Positions 40,540 through 49,442 of a DNA stretch of 54,204 nt are shown here, one piece after another. This DNA is from Oscillospiraceae bacterium (GTDB taxonomy: Bacteria; Bacillota; Clostridia; Oscillospirales; Acutalibacteraceae), in contig CADBNN010000011.1 in NCBI GenBank assembly GCA_902796075.1, positions 1-54,204 on the forward strand. The letters run 5' to 3'. Made by a program: the position numbers and the translations under genes. Within the stretch, counting starts at the first letter, position 1, and each line of letters opens with the position of its first letter. Under the pieces are notes generated by a model. The model did not search any database and was not told where the DNA came from. It saw only the letters and a program-made list of their open reading frames with translations.

Positions 40540-42303
40540 TTACACTCCTTTATTTTGGGCCAATTCCCGAATGGTTTGTATCGCTTGCTCGTCACTGTCG
40601 TTTTCGCGGTGACGGATGGCGTCTTTTAAGCGTTCCTCCTGCATAATGCGCAGGCACATTTGGCATTCTTCCAGGGTGTTGGAACGGTCGCGCCCCAGGG
40701 TTTGGATGCGCACCACCTCGCCCAGTTCATCGCCGGTAAACGCGTCGCCAAGCAAAGTAAGATCGAACGGCTGGCCCCGGTTGTGGCGCTGTTCCAGTTC
40801 GCTGAACACCTTGCGGTGAAAGGCGGTAACAAACGCGTCGGCCGAAAGGTCGGGCGCCAGTTTGGCGATAAAATCGGGGTTTTTCATCAGCACGGCAAGC
40901 AAGCCGGCTTCCGCATTGGCCGCCCGGCGGTGATACACACTTTCGGGATTGACCGGGTTTTGCCGCACCGGCGCGGTGACGGCCCGCAATTGCTGGCGGT
41001 TTTGCTGTTTTCGCACCCGCTCGCCCAACCGGCGGGCGGTATCCAGCACGGCCTGCTTGGCAACGCCGCATTCCTCCGCCACACGGCCGGCATACACGTC
41101 ACGCTGCACGGCGGAAGGCAAGGTGCCGATGACCTCGGCGGCTTTTTCCAAATAAGCCACCCGCCCGGCGTCGGTAGAACGGTCAATGCCCTCCCCCGCC
41201 CGCAACAGGCGATATTCCACTTCATTGGCGGCGCCTTCTAACAGCGCACGAAAACGGGAAGGACCCTCCGCCCCGTTGTTTTTCATAAACTCATCCGGGT
41301 CTTTGCCGTTGGGAATGCGAATGACCCGGGCGGCCAACCCGGCCTGCCGCAGCATGGCCAGCGCCCGGTCGGTGGCCTTTTGCCCGGCGGCGTCCGCGTC
41401 CAGCGTGAGCACCACTTCTTTGGTGTAGCGAGAAAGCAGCATGGCCTGCTCCTGGGTGAAAGCGGTGCCCAGCGGCGCTACCGCGTTGGCAAACCCCGCT
41501 TGGTGCAGGGCGATCACATCCATATACCCTTCGCACAGCAACAGGCGCTGATCGCCGTGAGATTTGGCAAAATTGAGGGCGTACACGTTATGGCTTTTTT
41601 TGAAGACCGGCGTGTCCGCCGTGTTGATATACTTGGCGCCCTCTTCCCCCATGCGGCGGCCGCCAAAGCCGATCACGTTGCCGCGCACGTCTAAAATGGG
41701 AAACATGGCCCGGCCGCGAAAACGGTCGTAATAGGAATCGTTTTTGCCCTTGCTCACCACGCCGGCGGCGGCCATTTGTTCATAGGAAAAGTTTTTTTGC
41801 CGCAGGTGATCCCGCAGGCCGTTCCATCCTTCGGGCGAATAGCCCAGGCCGAAATGCACAATGGTTTCGTCGGTCAATCCCCGGCGGCGAAAATAGGCCA
41901 GGGCGGCTTTTCCCTGCTCGCTTTTAAGCACCGTGTGGTAATAGCGGGCGGTTTCCCGGTTAATGGCCAACACGGTCTGCTTGAGCTTGGCGGCGGTATC
42001 GTCGGCGCCGTCCACCGGCATTTGCATGCCGCAGCGGTCGGCCAGCAGGCGCACAGCGTCTATGTAATCCAAATTTTCGATGAGACGGATGAACCGGATC
42101 ACGTCCCCGCCGGTGCCGCACCCGAAGCAGTAAAAGGAACCGTTTTCGGGATACAGGGTAAAGGACGGGGTTTTTTCGTTATGAAACGGGCACAGCCCTT
42201 TGGGGTTGCGGCCCCCTTTTGTGAGCGTAACGTAGGAGGAAACGACCGATTCAATATCGTTTCTGGCTTTCAGTTCAGCCAAAAACTCTTCACTTAAAGC
42301 CAT
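40540..42303 (-). CDS. dnaG: DNA primase
   Basis: A 587-residue primase that makes RNA primers at the replication fork. The N-terminal CHC2 zinc ribbon has CPFHNEKTPSF and FYCFGCG. The TOPRIM region has LLCEGYMDVIALHQ near 260 and the acidic TLDADAAG near 308. The C-terminal part is the helicase-binding domain. AAAGGAGG precedes the ATG. It sits between the dgt-like gene and rpoD. Confidence 0.97.
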   Translation of the reverse strand: MALSEEFLAELKARNDIESVVSSYVTLTKGGRNPKGLCPFHNEKTPSFTLYPENGSFYCFGCGTGGDVIRFIRLIENLDYIDAVRLLADRCGMQMPVDGADDTAAKLKQTVLAINRETARYYHTVLKSEQGKAALAYFRRRGLTDETIVHFGLGYSPEGWNGLRDHLRQKNFSYEQMAAAGVVSKGKNDSYYDRFRGRAMFPILDVRGNVIGFGGRRMGEEGAKYINTADTPVFKKSHNVYALNFAKSHGDQRLLLCEGYMDVIALHQAGFANAVAPLGTAFTQEQAMLLSRYTKEVVLTLDADAAGQKATDRALAMLRQAGLAARVIRIPNGKDPDEFMKNNGAEGPSRFRALLEGAANEVEYRLLRAGEGIDRSTDAGRVAYLEKAAEVIGTLPSAVQRDVYAGRVAEECGVAKQAVLDTARRLGERVRKQQNRQQLRAVTAPVRQNPVNPESVYHRRAANAEAGLLAVLMKNPDFIAKLAPDLSADAFVTAFHRKVFSELEQRHNRGQPFDLTLLGDAFTGDELGEVVRIQTLGRDRSNTLEECQMCLRIMQEERLKDAIRHRENDSDEQAIQTIRELAQNKGV

Positions 42304-42333
42304 AAACGCACCTCCTTTGGTATGCCGTACAGG

Positions 42334-43329
42334 CTATTTCCAGGAATAAGGAATAAACAGTTCGGTATAGGTATCCACCGCATAGCGGTCGGTCATGCCG
42401 GCGATGTAATCACAGGCGGCCCGGGCGGCGCCTTCCTGCTGACAAATGCGGCGGTATTCTTCGGGCAGGCTTTCGGTGTGCTCAACAAAATAAGCGTAAA
42501 GCTGTTTGACCATGGCCACCGCCTTGCCCTCCTGCCCTTTGGCGCGGGGATTGCGGTACACCCGGTCGAACATGAAGGTGTGCAGCCGGTCAAAGGCCTG
42601 TTCCACCACCGGATCCAGCGCAATATCATCGCCGCTGTTGGCCACCGCCGAACGCACCAGCGTGCCGATGCGGCGGGTGCGGGTATCGCCCAGCACGGCG
42701 GCCAGGTCGGCGGGGATATCGTCGGGCGACAGCACCCCCGCGCGAAACGCGTCGTCAATATCGTGATTGATATAGGCAATACGGTCGGCCAAACGCACCA
42801 CACGGCCTTCCAGCGTAGCGGCCTGCCCGTCGGTATGGTTCACGATGCCGTCCAGCACTTCTCGGGTGAGATTCAGACCCCTGCCGTCCTTTTCCAGCAC
42901 CTGCACCACCCGCACGCTTTGCCGGTTGTGGCGAAAACCGCCGGGCACACAAGCGTTCAGCGCCCGCTCCCCCGCGTGGCCAAAAGGCGTGTGCCCCAGG
43001 TCGTGGCCCAGGGCGATAGCCTCAGTCAGGTCTTCGTTAAGCATTAAACTGCGGGCAATGGTGCGGGCGATCTGTGAAACCTCCAGCGTATGCGTGAGGC
43101 GGGTGCGGTAATGGTCCCGCTCGGGCGACAAAAACACCTGGGTCTTATACTTGAGCCGCCGGAATGCGTTGCAATGCAAAATACGGTCCCGGTCACGCTG
43201 AAAACACGTGCGCAGGTCGTCCTCCGGCTCGGGTCGTTCCCGCCCTGCCGACTGCACGCTGCGCATGCCCCGCTGACAGATAAGCTGTGCTTCCGCCTGC
43301 TGAATACGTTCCCGAATGGTTTGCGACAA
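42334..43329 (-). CDS. dgt: deoxyguanosinetriphosphate triphosphohydrolase-like protein (copy 2)
   Basis: A 331-residue HD-domain dNTP triphosphohydrolase. It has RLKYKTQVFLSPERDHYRTR, the His of THTLEVSQIAR, and the HD block GHDLGHTPFGHAGERAL. Genes of this type commonly precede dnaG and rpoD in Clostridia. I prefer the TTG at 43329 because GAAGG lies seven bases upstream and the resulting SQTIRERI start resembles relatives; an in-frame ATG at 43353 lacks a ribosome site but cannot be excluded. The unrelated copy at 35894-37114 is longer. Confidence 0.9.
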   Translation of the reverse strand: MSQTIRERIQQAEAQLICQRGMRSVQSAGRERPEPEDDLRTCFQRDRDRILHCNAFRRLKYKTQVFLSPERDHYRTRLTHTLEVSQIARTIARSLMLNEDLTEAIALGHDLGHTPFGHAGERALNACVPGGFRHNRQSVRVVQVLEKDGRGLNLTREVLDGIVNHTDGQAATLEGRVVRLADRIAYINHDIDDAFRAGVLSPDDIPADLAAVLGDTRTRRIGTLVRSAVANSGDDIALDPVVEQAFDRLHTFMFDRVYRNPRAKGQEGKAVAMVKQLYAYFVEHTESLPEEYRRICQQEGAARAACDYIAGMTDRYAVDTYTELFIPYSWK

Positions 43330-43438
43330 AACGTCACCTTCTTTGCCCTTCATTCTTTGTCCGTTAAGTTTATTCGCAAAAATAAGGCGCATTCCTGCAA
43401 AAAAAGCAAGGTTTTTGTCACATTTGGCTGACCCTTAT

Positions 43439-43496
43439 AAAGGACGATAGGCCTGAAAAACGGACAAATCCGGCTCTTTTCGGCTTGCCGTCCTTA
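43439..43496 (-). terminator. nested inverted repeat after spoVAE
   Basis: AAGGACG (43440-43446) pairs with CGTCCTT (43489-43495) around smaller hairpins, one of which (CGGA/TCCG) is followed on the minus strand by TTTTT. It may end spoVAE transcription. Weak evidence. Confidence 0.4.
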
Positions 43497-43505
43497 TTTG
43501 AAGCG

Positions 43506-43865
43506 TCAGCCTTCTTTGGCACGGGGCCGAAACAGCACCCCCGCCAGCCAGCCAAACACCACGGCGGCGGCAATACCGGCGGCGGTGGCGGTCAAACCGC
43601 CTGTTAAGGCGCCGAACAGACCGGCTTCGGCCACGGCTTTTTGCACCCCGGTGGCCAGGGCGTAGCCAAAGCCCGTGAGAGGCACGGTGGCCCCCGCCCC
43701 TGCCAGGCGGACCAACGGCTCATACACGCCCAAGGCGGTAAGCGCCACCCCGCCGGTGACGTAACACACCAAAATGCGGGCGGGCGTCCATTGGGTCAGA
43801 TCGATCAGCAACTGGCCGATCACACACAGGCCGCCGCCCACCGCAAAAGCCCACAAATAGGTCAT
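43506..43865 (-). CDS. spoVAE: stage V sporulation protein AE
   Basis: A 119-residue membrane protein of the SpoVA channel that moves dipicolinic acid into the forespore. Diagnostic blocks are GQLLIDLTQWTPARILV, YEPLVRLAGAGATVPLTGFG and GLFGALTGGLTATAAGIAAA. It stands alone here, although spoVAC and spoVAD usually flank it. A good ribosome site (AAAGGAGG) and a sigma-G-like promoter lie upstream. It is divergent from spoIIE. Confidence 0.95.
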   Translation of the reverse strand: MTYLWAFAVGGGLCVIGQLLIDLTQWTPARILVCYVTGGVALTALGVYEPLVRLAGAGATVPLTGFGYALATGVQKAVAEAGLFGALTGGLTATAAGIAAAVVFGWLAGVLFRPRAKEG

Positions 43866-43906
43866 GCGTTATTCCTCCTTTGCCGAACAAACGGCGTTTT
43901 TGGGGG

Positions 43907-43935
43907 TAGTATGGCCCGCCGGCGCCCCGTTATAC
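43907..43935 (-). promoter_or_regulatory. sigma-G-like forespore promoter of spoVAE
   Basis: Minus strand GTATA (43931-43935), 17 bases, CATACTA (43907-43913). This fits the known sigma-G pattern GHATR/CATNHTA, and sigma-G is the factor expected for spoVA genes. No sigma-A promoter is seen here. Confidence 0.65.
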
Positions 43936-43950
43936 CCTCACCGACCGGCT

Positions 43951-43959
43951 TTTGACAAA
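43951..43959 (-). promoter_or_regulatory. Spo0A-box-like site upstream of spoIIE
   Basis: Minus strand TTTGTCAAA matches the 0A box TTTGTCRAA. It lies about 50 bases upstream of the spoIIE -10 box. In known spore formers spoIIE is activated by Spo0A. Confidence 0.5.
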
Positions 43960-44011
43960 CACCGCCGGTTTTTGACCCGCCGCCCCGACATTGTTTGCCC
44001 GCCGTTTTGCC

Positions 44012-44017
44012 TATAAT
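44012..44017 (+). promoter_or_regulatory. -10 box of spoIIE
   Basis: TATAAT, 27 bases before the GTG start. No good -35 hexamer lies at 17 bases (TTGTTT is at 15), which fits an activator-dependent promoter. Confidence 0.55.
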
Positions 44018-44043
44018 GGGTTAAAAAAGGAGCGTGGCATACG

Positions 44044-46344
44044 GTGGAACAAGCAAACGCACTGAAAGAACGCATGCGGCAGAGCGGACAAGCCCTGCTG
44101 TGGCAAACAGCGGCGCTGGCGGCCGGCTTTTGCCTGGCCCGCAGCCGGGTGTTTGAACAATACACGCCCTTTGGGGTGGCGGCGGCCGCGGCCGCCCCGG
44201 CGGGCACGGCCTTTGCGGCGGCGGTGGGCGCCATGTTGGGCTATTTGGCCCCGGCCCAGGGGATGGACGGCATTCCCCGCTTGAGCGCCACAGCCCTGGC
44301 GGCGCTGGCAGTGTGGCTGCTGCACCGGTGGATACGGCCTCACCAAAAAGCGGCAGCCGCGGCAGTGTTTGCCGGCGGCTGTTTAGGCAGCGTATTTACC
44401 GTGCTGGCGCTGGCCGGTGAAGAAGCGGCGCCGGTGACCGCCATGATAGGTGAATGCTGTTTGGCGGCGGGGGCGGCTTACTTTTTTGCCGTGTGCGCCC
44501 AGGTGGTGCAAAACCGCAACCGCACCCTTTCGGCCCAGCAGGTGGCGTCGGTCTGCGTAACGGTCACCCTGCTGTTGGCGGGGCTAGCGGGTCTTACGAT
44601 CTACGACGTTTCGCCTGCCCGGGCGGCGGCGGTGCTGGTGGTGCTGTATGCCGCCCGGTACGGCAGGGAAGCCTGCGGCGCCATGGCGGGCATTGCCGCC
44701 GGGTTTGCCATTTACTGTGCCGACCCGACCATGGCGGCCGCCGCCATCGGGTGCGCTTTGGGCGGACTGGTAGCCGGACTGTTCGCCCCTTTGGGCAAAT
44801 TCGGGCCGGCGGTGGGATTTGTGCTGGCCAACGGGCTGATCGCGGTGCAAAACGCCCGTGGCGCGCCCTTGTTCTTTTTGTATGAAGTAGCGGCGGCCAC
44901 GCTGGTGTTTTTGGTATTGCCTCAAAAAATCGACCGGCCCTTTGCCCGGCTGTTTTCGCCGCTGCAGGAACATCCCCGCACCGAAGGGCTACGAGACAGC
45001 ATGGTGATGCGGCTGTGCTTTGCCAGCGAAGCCTTGCAGCAGGTTTCCCAAACGGTGGAACAGGTGGCGGACAAGCTCAAGCGCATTAGCGCTCCCAGTT
45101 TTGAAAAGGTGTTTGAACAAACCGAGCAGGCGGCCTGCCGCGCTTGCAGCATGCGGCTGTTTTGCTGGGAAACCGACCGGGGAAACACCTTGGCGGCCCT
45201 GCTGGCGGCCACCCGCCAACTGCGCAGCGGCGGCGCGGTGGGCGTGCACGATCTGCCACCCGCCTTTGCCGAGCGATGCACCCATCCCGATCGCCTGCTG
45301 GACACTCTGGCACAACGATTTGCCGCCTATTTGACCCAAGACGCCGCCGAACGCCGGCTGGCGGAAATACGCGGGGTGATGACCGAACAGTTTGAAGGCG
45401 TTGCCCACATGCTGGGCGGGCTGGCGGAAGAATTCCGTGTGTATGAGCGGTATGACGCCGAATCGGCCGCGGCGATATGGGAGGTACTGACCGAACAGGG
45501 GCTGACGCCGCTGGACGTGAGTTGCCGGGTGGACGGATTTGAACGGCTGACGGTGGAAATCCGTCTGAACGCCGAAGACCGGCCCCGGGTGAACCGGGCG
45601 CGGCTGATGCGGGCCATGAGCCAGCGGTGCGGCCGCACCTTCGCCCCGCCGGCGGTTTCGGACGCCGGCCGGTGGATATTGCTGGCCTTTGGCGAGCAAG
45701 CCGAACTGGCGGTGGATTACGGCATGGCGCAACTGCCCTTTCACGATAACAAACTGTGCGGCGACGCGGCCACCGGTTTTGCCGACGGGCGCGGCCGGTT
45801 TGTGATGATTTTGAGCGACGGCATGGGTAAGGGCGGCCGGGCGGCGGTGGACGGCGCCATGGCGGCCGGACTGATGGAACGGCTGATGAAAGCGGGCTTT
45901 GACGAAGACAGCGCCTTAAAGATCGTGAACGCCGCCATGCTGTATAAATCCACCGATGAATCGCTGGCCACGGTGGACGTGACCACCATTGATCTGTTCA
46001 GCGGAACGGCCGACTTTTGCAAGGCCGGCGCACCCCCTACCCTGCTGCGCAAAAACGGCCGGGCCGCACAGGTGGGCGAAGGCAATTTGCCGGCCGGCAT
46101 TTTGCAGGGCGTGCAGTTTGACCACACCCAAACCACACTGGCACGGGGAGACGTGATCGTGATGGTATCTGACGGGGCGCTGGAAGAGGGCGCCGATTGG
46201 ATCGGTGTGGAACTGGAAACCTGGCAGCGGGGTTCCGCCCAGGCGCTGGCGGAACATTTGGCCGATTACGCCCGGCGCCGCTGTCCCCCCGACCGGGCCG
46301 ACGATATTACCGTGGCAGTGGCTATTCTGGAAAAAGGCTGGTAG
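44044..46344 (+). CDS. spoIIE: stage II sporulation protein E, PP2C-type phosphatase
   Basis: A 766-residue membrane phosphatase that activates sigma-F in the forespore by dephosphorylating SpoIIAA. About ten hydrophobic helices fill residues 15-300. A central regulatory region follows (about 320-560), then a PP2C domain (about 567-766) with FVMILSDGMGKG, TVDVTTIDLFSG and IVMVSDGALEEG carrying the metal-binding Asp residues. Start is GTG with AAAAGGAG upstream, rather distant at 11 bases. It is divergent from spoVAE. Confidence 0.96.
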   Translation: MEQANALKERMRQSGQALLWQTAALAAGFCLARSRVFEQYTPFGVAAAAAAPAGTAFAAAVGAMLGYLAPAQGMDGIPRLSATALAALAVWLLHRWIRPHQKAAAAAVFAGGCLGSVFTVLALAGEEAAPVTAMIGECCLAAGAAYFFAVCAQVVQNRNRTLSAQQVASVCVTVTLLLAGLAGLTIYDVSPARAAAVLVVLYAARYGREACGAMAGIAAGFAIYCADPTMAAAAIGCALGGLVAGLFAPLGKFGPAVGFVLANGLIAVQNARGAPLFFLYEVAAATLVFLVLPQKIDRPFARLFSPLQEHPRTEGLRDSMVMRLCFASEALQQVSQTVEQVADKLKRISAPSFEKVFEQTEQAACRACSMRLFCWETDRGNTLAALLAATRQLRSGGAVGVHDLPPAFAERCTHPDRLLDTLAQRFAAYLTQDAAERRLAEIRGVMTEQFEGVAHMLGGLAEEFRVYERYDAESAAAIWEVLTEQGLTPLDVSCRVDGFERLTVEIRLNAEDRPRVNRARLMRAMSQRCGRTFAPPAVSDAGRWILLAFGEQAELAVDYGMAQLPFHDNKLCGDAATGFADGRGRFVMILSDGMGKGGRAAVDGAMAAGLMERLMKAGFDEDSALKIVNAAMLYKSTDESLATVDVTTIDLFSGTADFCKAGAPPTLLRKNGRAAQVGEGNLPAGILQGVQFDHTQTTLARGDVIVMVSDGALEEGADWIGVELETWQRGSAQALAEHLADYARRRCPPDRADDITVAVAILEKGW

Positions 46345-46358
46345 CCCCCACAAAACAC

Positions 46359-46387
46359 TTGCAGAACGCGCCGCCGTTCGCTATAAT
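46359..46387 (+). promoter_or_regulatory. sigma-A promoter of the short AraC-type gene
   Basis: TTGCAG (46359-46364), 17 bases, TATAAT (46382-46387), 32 bases before the ATG. Confidence 0.78.
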
Positions 46388-46418
46388 ATTAGCAAACAAA
46401 AAAGGCAGGTGCCTCGTC

Positions 46419-46601
46419 ATGATCTTAGCCATTGCCCGCAACCAGTTGGAAGCCAACCGGCTGACCCATTATTCCATTGCCGAGATCGCCGCCCACGTGG
46501 GCTTTGAAGACGTGAGTTATTTTTCCCGGGTGTTTCGCCAATACACCGGCTATTCCCCCACCCAATACGCCGAAACCTTTCGCATTGTTGATTTGGGATA
46601 A
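46419..46601 (+). CDS. 60-residue AraC-type DNA-binding half-domain
   Basis: The protein contains only the linker helix and second helix-turn-helix of an AraC DNA-binding domain: YSIAEIAAHVGFEDVSYFSR then VFRQYTGYSPTQY. The first helix-turn-helix and any ligand-binding domain are missing, and nothing upstream encodes them. It has its own sigma-A promoter and a terminator, and GGCAGGTG may be its ribosome site. It may be a gene remnant or a functional mini-regulator. Confidence 0.7.
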   Translation: MILAIARNQLEANRLTHYSIAEIAAHVGFEDVSYFSRVFRQYTGYSPTQYAETFRIVDLG

Positions 46602-46626
46602 ATCGTCACACATCTGGTTATGCAAA

Positions 46627-46668
46627 AACCGACTGAAAAGGGAAAAGCCTTTTCAGCCGGTTTATTTT
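46627..46668. terminator. convergent terminator after the AraC-type gene
   Basis: AACCGACTGAAAAGG (46627-46641) pairs with CCTTTTCAGCCGGTT (46648-46662) with one bulge or mismatch, then TTATTTTTG. It serves the convergent XRE gene too. Confidence 0.82.
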
Positions 46669-46682
46669 TGTATAAAGCGGTT

Positions 46683-47306
46683 TTATTCCCCTTCGTCGGC
46701 CGGCGGGGGCGGCGGAGCGGTTTTGGGCTTGCTGCGCCGCAACAAAAACCACATACACACCAACACCTGCAGCACGGCGGCGAAAATATAAAACAGGGTA
46801 ATGTTTTCCCGCGGGATGCTTAGCACCAGGCACACCACGCTGCTCCAAATAAGGGCGGAACTGCTGATGAACACCCAAAACCGCGGCCACCAAATGGCGG
46901 TGAACACAATGGCCACCACGGCATTGACCGGCACGGCGAACAAAAATGTGTACCAGGCGGGGAACGCCGGCGCCGCCAAACGCAGCACAATGTAAACAAA
47001 AGTGGCCACCAACCACACCAGGCCAAAGCTCATCATAGTGATGAGAAAATGGTTATACCGCAAAAACCGCCGGGGCTTTTGAGGAGATTCGGCCAGCAGA
47101 TCGTTGACGGTAATGCCGTACAGATCGGCGATTTGAGTGAGTACAAAGGCGCTGGGAATGCCTTCGCCCCGCTCCCATTTGGAAACAGATTTATCGGAAT
47201 AATTGAGTTTTTCGGCCAGTTCAAACTGGGTATCGCCCGCCGCTTCCCGGAAAAACATAAGGTTTTGAGCAATGCGTTGGCGCAGTTGGTCTTCACTTTC
47301 AAACAT
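46683..47306 (-). CDS. XRE-family regulator fused to membrane helices
   Basis: A 207-residue protein. The N-terminal XRE helix-turn-helix (about 8-65) has TQFELAEKLNYSDKSVSKWE and the IPSAFVLTQIADLYGITVND segment. Four transmembrane helices follow (about 90-190), with a Pro-rich acidic tail. A membrane-tethered regulator is likely, target unknown. GAAAGGAG precedes the ATG. It starts 30 bases after the ygjV-like gene and may be co-transcribed; an extended -10 (TGATATACT) overlaps that gene's stop. Confidence 0.85.
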   Translation of the reverse strand: MFESEDQLRQRIAQNLMFFREAAGDTQFELAEKLNYSDKSVSKWERGEGIPSAFVLTQIADLYGITVNDLLAESPQKPRRFLRYNHFLITMMSFGLVWLVATFVYIVLRLAAPAFPAWYTFLFAVPVNAVVAIVFTAIWWPRFWVFISSSALIWSSVVCLVLSIPRENITLFYIFAAVLQVLVCMWFLLRRSKPKTAPPPPPADEGE

Positions 47307-47336
47307 TCGCGTTGCTCCTTTCCCGAAAATAGTATA

Positions 47337-47897
47337 TCACGATGCGGACTTTTGTTGTTGCGCCGCGCCGGCCTGACGGTCAAACCCGTTCCAGCCGAAG
47401 CGGACAACGGACACGATGGTGGACAGCATATTGCAGCATTCCGTAACAATGCCGCCCAGGGTGAACACGGTGATGTTGTAAGCCAGCATGCAAGGCGAAA
47501 TAATAAACAACTGCCCAATGCGCAGCAAGCGACCGTCCTGCCGCCAACAAATCACGGTGCTGATAACAAACTGCAGCGGCAATAAAAAGTCGACCACCCG
47601 GAACATTTGCCCGGTGCCGAACAGCACGCCGCTGGTGGCCAGGGTGAGGCCAATGATGAGCCAGAAAGTGGCCGGGCGCACGCCCTTGCCATCCGGCAGA
47701 ACCAAAAACACGCCGCGGGTGACGGCCAGCAGGTTAAGCGCCATGCCGACCCAGCCCCCCAGCAGGGCATAATTGACCGAAAAAACCAATGCGCTGGCCG
47801 TTTGCAGCGCAAAAATGACCCGGTTAGACCGGAACTGATAGGAGGCGATGAACAGGGCGCCCCCAATAATACCAAAGCTTTGCGCAAACCAATCCAA
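47337..47897 (-). CDS. YgjV-family inner membrane protein
   Basis: A 186-residue hydrophobic protein with about six helices and an opening pattern (FGIIGGALFIASYQFRSNR) typical of the YgjV family, whose role is unknown. The start appears to be TTG at 47897 with AGGTGA nine bases upstream; the nearby ATG is in another frame. A near-consensus promoter lies at 47918-47946. Confidence 0.78.
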   Translation of the reverse strand: MDWFAQSFGIIGGALFIASYQFRSNRVIFALQTASALVFSVNYALLGGWVGMALNLLAVTRGVFLVLPDGKGVRPATFWLIIGLTLATSGVLFGTGQMFRVVDFLLPLQFVISTVICWRQDGRLLRIGQLFIISPCMLAYNITVFTLGGIVTECCNMLSTIVSVVRFGWNGFDRQAGAAQQQKSAS

Positions 47898-47917
47898 GAT
47901 TCATCACCTACCTATAG

Positions 47918-47946
47918 ATTATACAAAAGTCGCCTTCAGTTGTCAA
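47918..47946 (-). promoter_or_regulatory. consensus sigma-A promoter of the ygjV-like gene
   Basis: Minus strand TTGACA (47941-47946), 17 bases, TATAAT (47918-47923); both hexamers are perfect. Confidence 0.9.
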
Positions 47947-48023
47947 CCCAACAATTTGCCGAATTCGGTCGGCTTTTTTGTGAAAAACCTCAAATGCACC
48001 CGACGCATGCCGCCGGGCAAACA

Positions 48024-48076
48024 CACTAAAAACAAGCCGAGATGCGCGGCGGTCGTCCGCCGTATATCTCGACTTG
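48024..48076 (-). terminator. terminator of the pyr operon
   Basis: CAAGTCGAGAT (complement at 48066-48076) pairs with ATCTCGGCTTG (complement at 48033-48043) with a wobble, enclosing an inner GGCGG/CCGCC hairpin; TTTTT follows on the minus strand. Confidence 0.82.
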
Positions 48077-48108
48077 CGCTTTTGCGTGAGTGAAAAGTAT
48101 TTTGATTA

Positions 48109-48522
48109 TCAGGCTTTGGTTTCGCAATACACGCAGCGGTAGATCTTTTTCTCCCGGTCGGTGAGTTTGAACACCTGCTCCAGCTCCTGTTCGGTGGAGG
48201 TGATGCACCGGGGATTCTTGCACCGAATAACGCCGATCAACCGTTCCGGCATGGGGATAGAGCGTTTTTCCACCAGTTTACCGTCCCGAATGAGGTTGAC
48301 GGTGGCGCCGGGGTCTACATAGCCGATCACGTCTAAGTTGAGGGGGATGGCGGCGTCGATCTTAATAATATCCTTTTTGCCCATTTTGCGGCTTACCACG
48401 TTTTTGATGATGGCCACGGACGCGTCCAGGCTGCCCAGATCCAGCAGTTCATACAATCGCATGCCCCGGCCGGCGGTGATATGGTCGATCACCACGCCGT
48501 TTTGAATGGAATCGATGTTCAT
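48109..48522 (-). CDS. pyrI: aspartate carbamoyltransferase regulatory chain
   Basis: A 137-residue regulatory subunit that binds nucleotides and tunes PyrB. The nucleotide-binding N-terminus has [13 protein letters not shown]. The C-terminal zinc domain has the four Cys in CKNPRC and CVYC. The start overlaps the pyrB stop by four bases. It is the last gene of the operon. Confidence 0.95.
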   Translation of the reverse strand: MNIDSIQNGVVIDHITAGRGMRLYELLDLGSLDASVAIIKNVVSRKMGKKDIIKIDAAIPLNLDVIGYVDPGATVNLIRDGKLVEKRSIPMPERLIGVIRCKNPRCITSTEQELEQVFKLTDREKKIYRCVYCETKA

Positions 48523-49442
48523 AATGTGCCCGCCTCCTTAAGCAATTTGAGCATTAACGCCATGCGCATGAATTTGCCGTTTAGCACCTGCTTAAAGTAG
48601 CAGGCCCGGGGGTCGTCGTCGATGGCCACGCTGATTTCGTTCACCCTCGGCAGCGGATGCATGATGGTCAGGTCCGCCCGGGCGTTTTTGAGTTTTTGGG
48701 GCGTTAAAATGTAACTGTCCTTTAAGCGCAAATAATCTTCTTCATTAAAAAAGCGTTCTTTCTGCACACGGGTCATATACAAAATGTCAAGCCCGGGCAG
48801 GGCGCCTTCCAGGTCGGTGGTTTGCTCATAGGGAATGCCGCCGGCCTGCAGCACGTCCCGTTTGACGTAGCTGGGCACCTTTAATTCTTCGGGCGAAATA
48901 AGCACAAACCGCACGTCGCCGTAGCGCGACAGGGCGTTGATGAGCGAATGCACCGTGCGGCCGAATTTTAAATCGCCGCACAAGCCCACCGTTAAATCGC
49001 AAAAACGCCCTTTTTCCCGCCAAATGGTGAGCAGGTCGGCCAGAGTCTGGGTGGGGTGGCAATGTCCCCCGTCCCCCGCGTTGATGACCGGCACCGTGGC
49101 GTTTTGCGCCGCCACCAGCGCCGCCCCTTCTTTGGGATGGCGCATGGCGATAATGTCGGCATAACAGCTTACCACTTTGGCCGTATCGGCCACGCTTTCG
49201 CCCTTGGCGGACGAAGAGGAAGCCGCGCTGGCCATGGAGATCACGTGGCCGCCCAGTTCGTACATAGCCGCTTCAAAACTGAGCCGGGTGCGGGTGGAAG
49301 GTTCGAAAAACAGGGTGGCCAGTTTTTTACCGTCGCACACATGGGCGTAGTCGGCCGGATGCGCGATCACGTCTTGCGCCGTGGCCAGCAGCTGGTCTAT
49401 TTCCGCTACCGAAAGGTCCAGAATATCGATCACACTTCTCAT
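48519..49442 (-). CDS. pyrB: aspartate carbamoyltransferase catalytic chain
   Basis: A 307-residue enzyme joining carbamoyl phosphate and aspartate in pyrimidine synthesis. The carbamoyl-phosphate loop [13 protein letters not shown] is present near 45-57, the [10 protein letters not shown] loop carries the catalytic Ser/Lys, and [10 protein letters not shown] lies near 265. It overlaps pyrE upstream and pyrI downstream by four bases each. Confidence 0.97.
   Translation of the reverse strand: MRSVIDILDLSVAEIDQLLATAQDVIAHPADYAHVCDGKKLATLFFEPSTRTRLSFEAAMYELGGHVISMASAASSSSAKGESVADTAKVVSCYADIIAMRHPKEGAALVAAQNATVPVINAGDGGHCHPTQTLADLLTIWREKGRFCDLTVGLCGDLKFGRTVHSLINALSRYGDVRFVLISPEELKVPSYVKRDVLQAGGIPYEQTTDLEGALPGLDILYMTRVQKERFFNEEDYLRLKDSYILTPQKLKNARADLTIMHPLPRVNEISVAIDDDPRACYFKQVLNGKFMRMALMLKLLKEAGTL

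Noticed and set aside
47958..47979. Hairpin GCCGA/TCGGC followed by T6 on the plus strand
   Set aside because: It looks like a terminator but no plus-strand gene lies upstream; the stem is short, so it was not listed as a feature.
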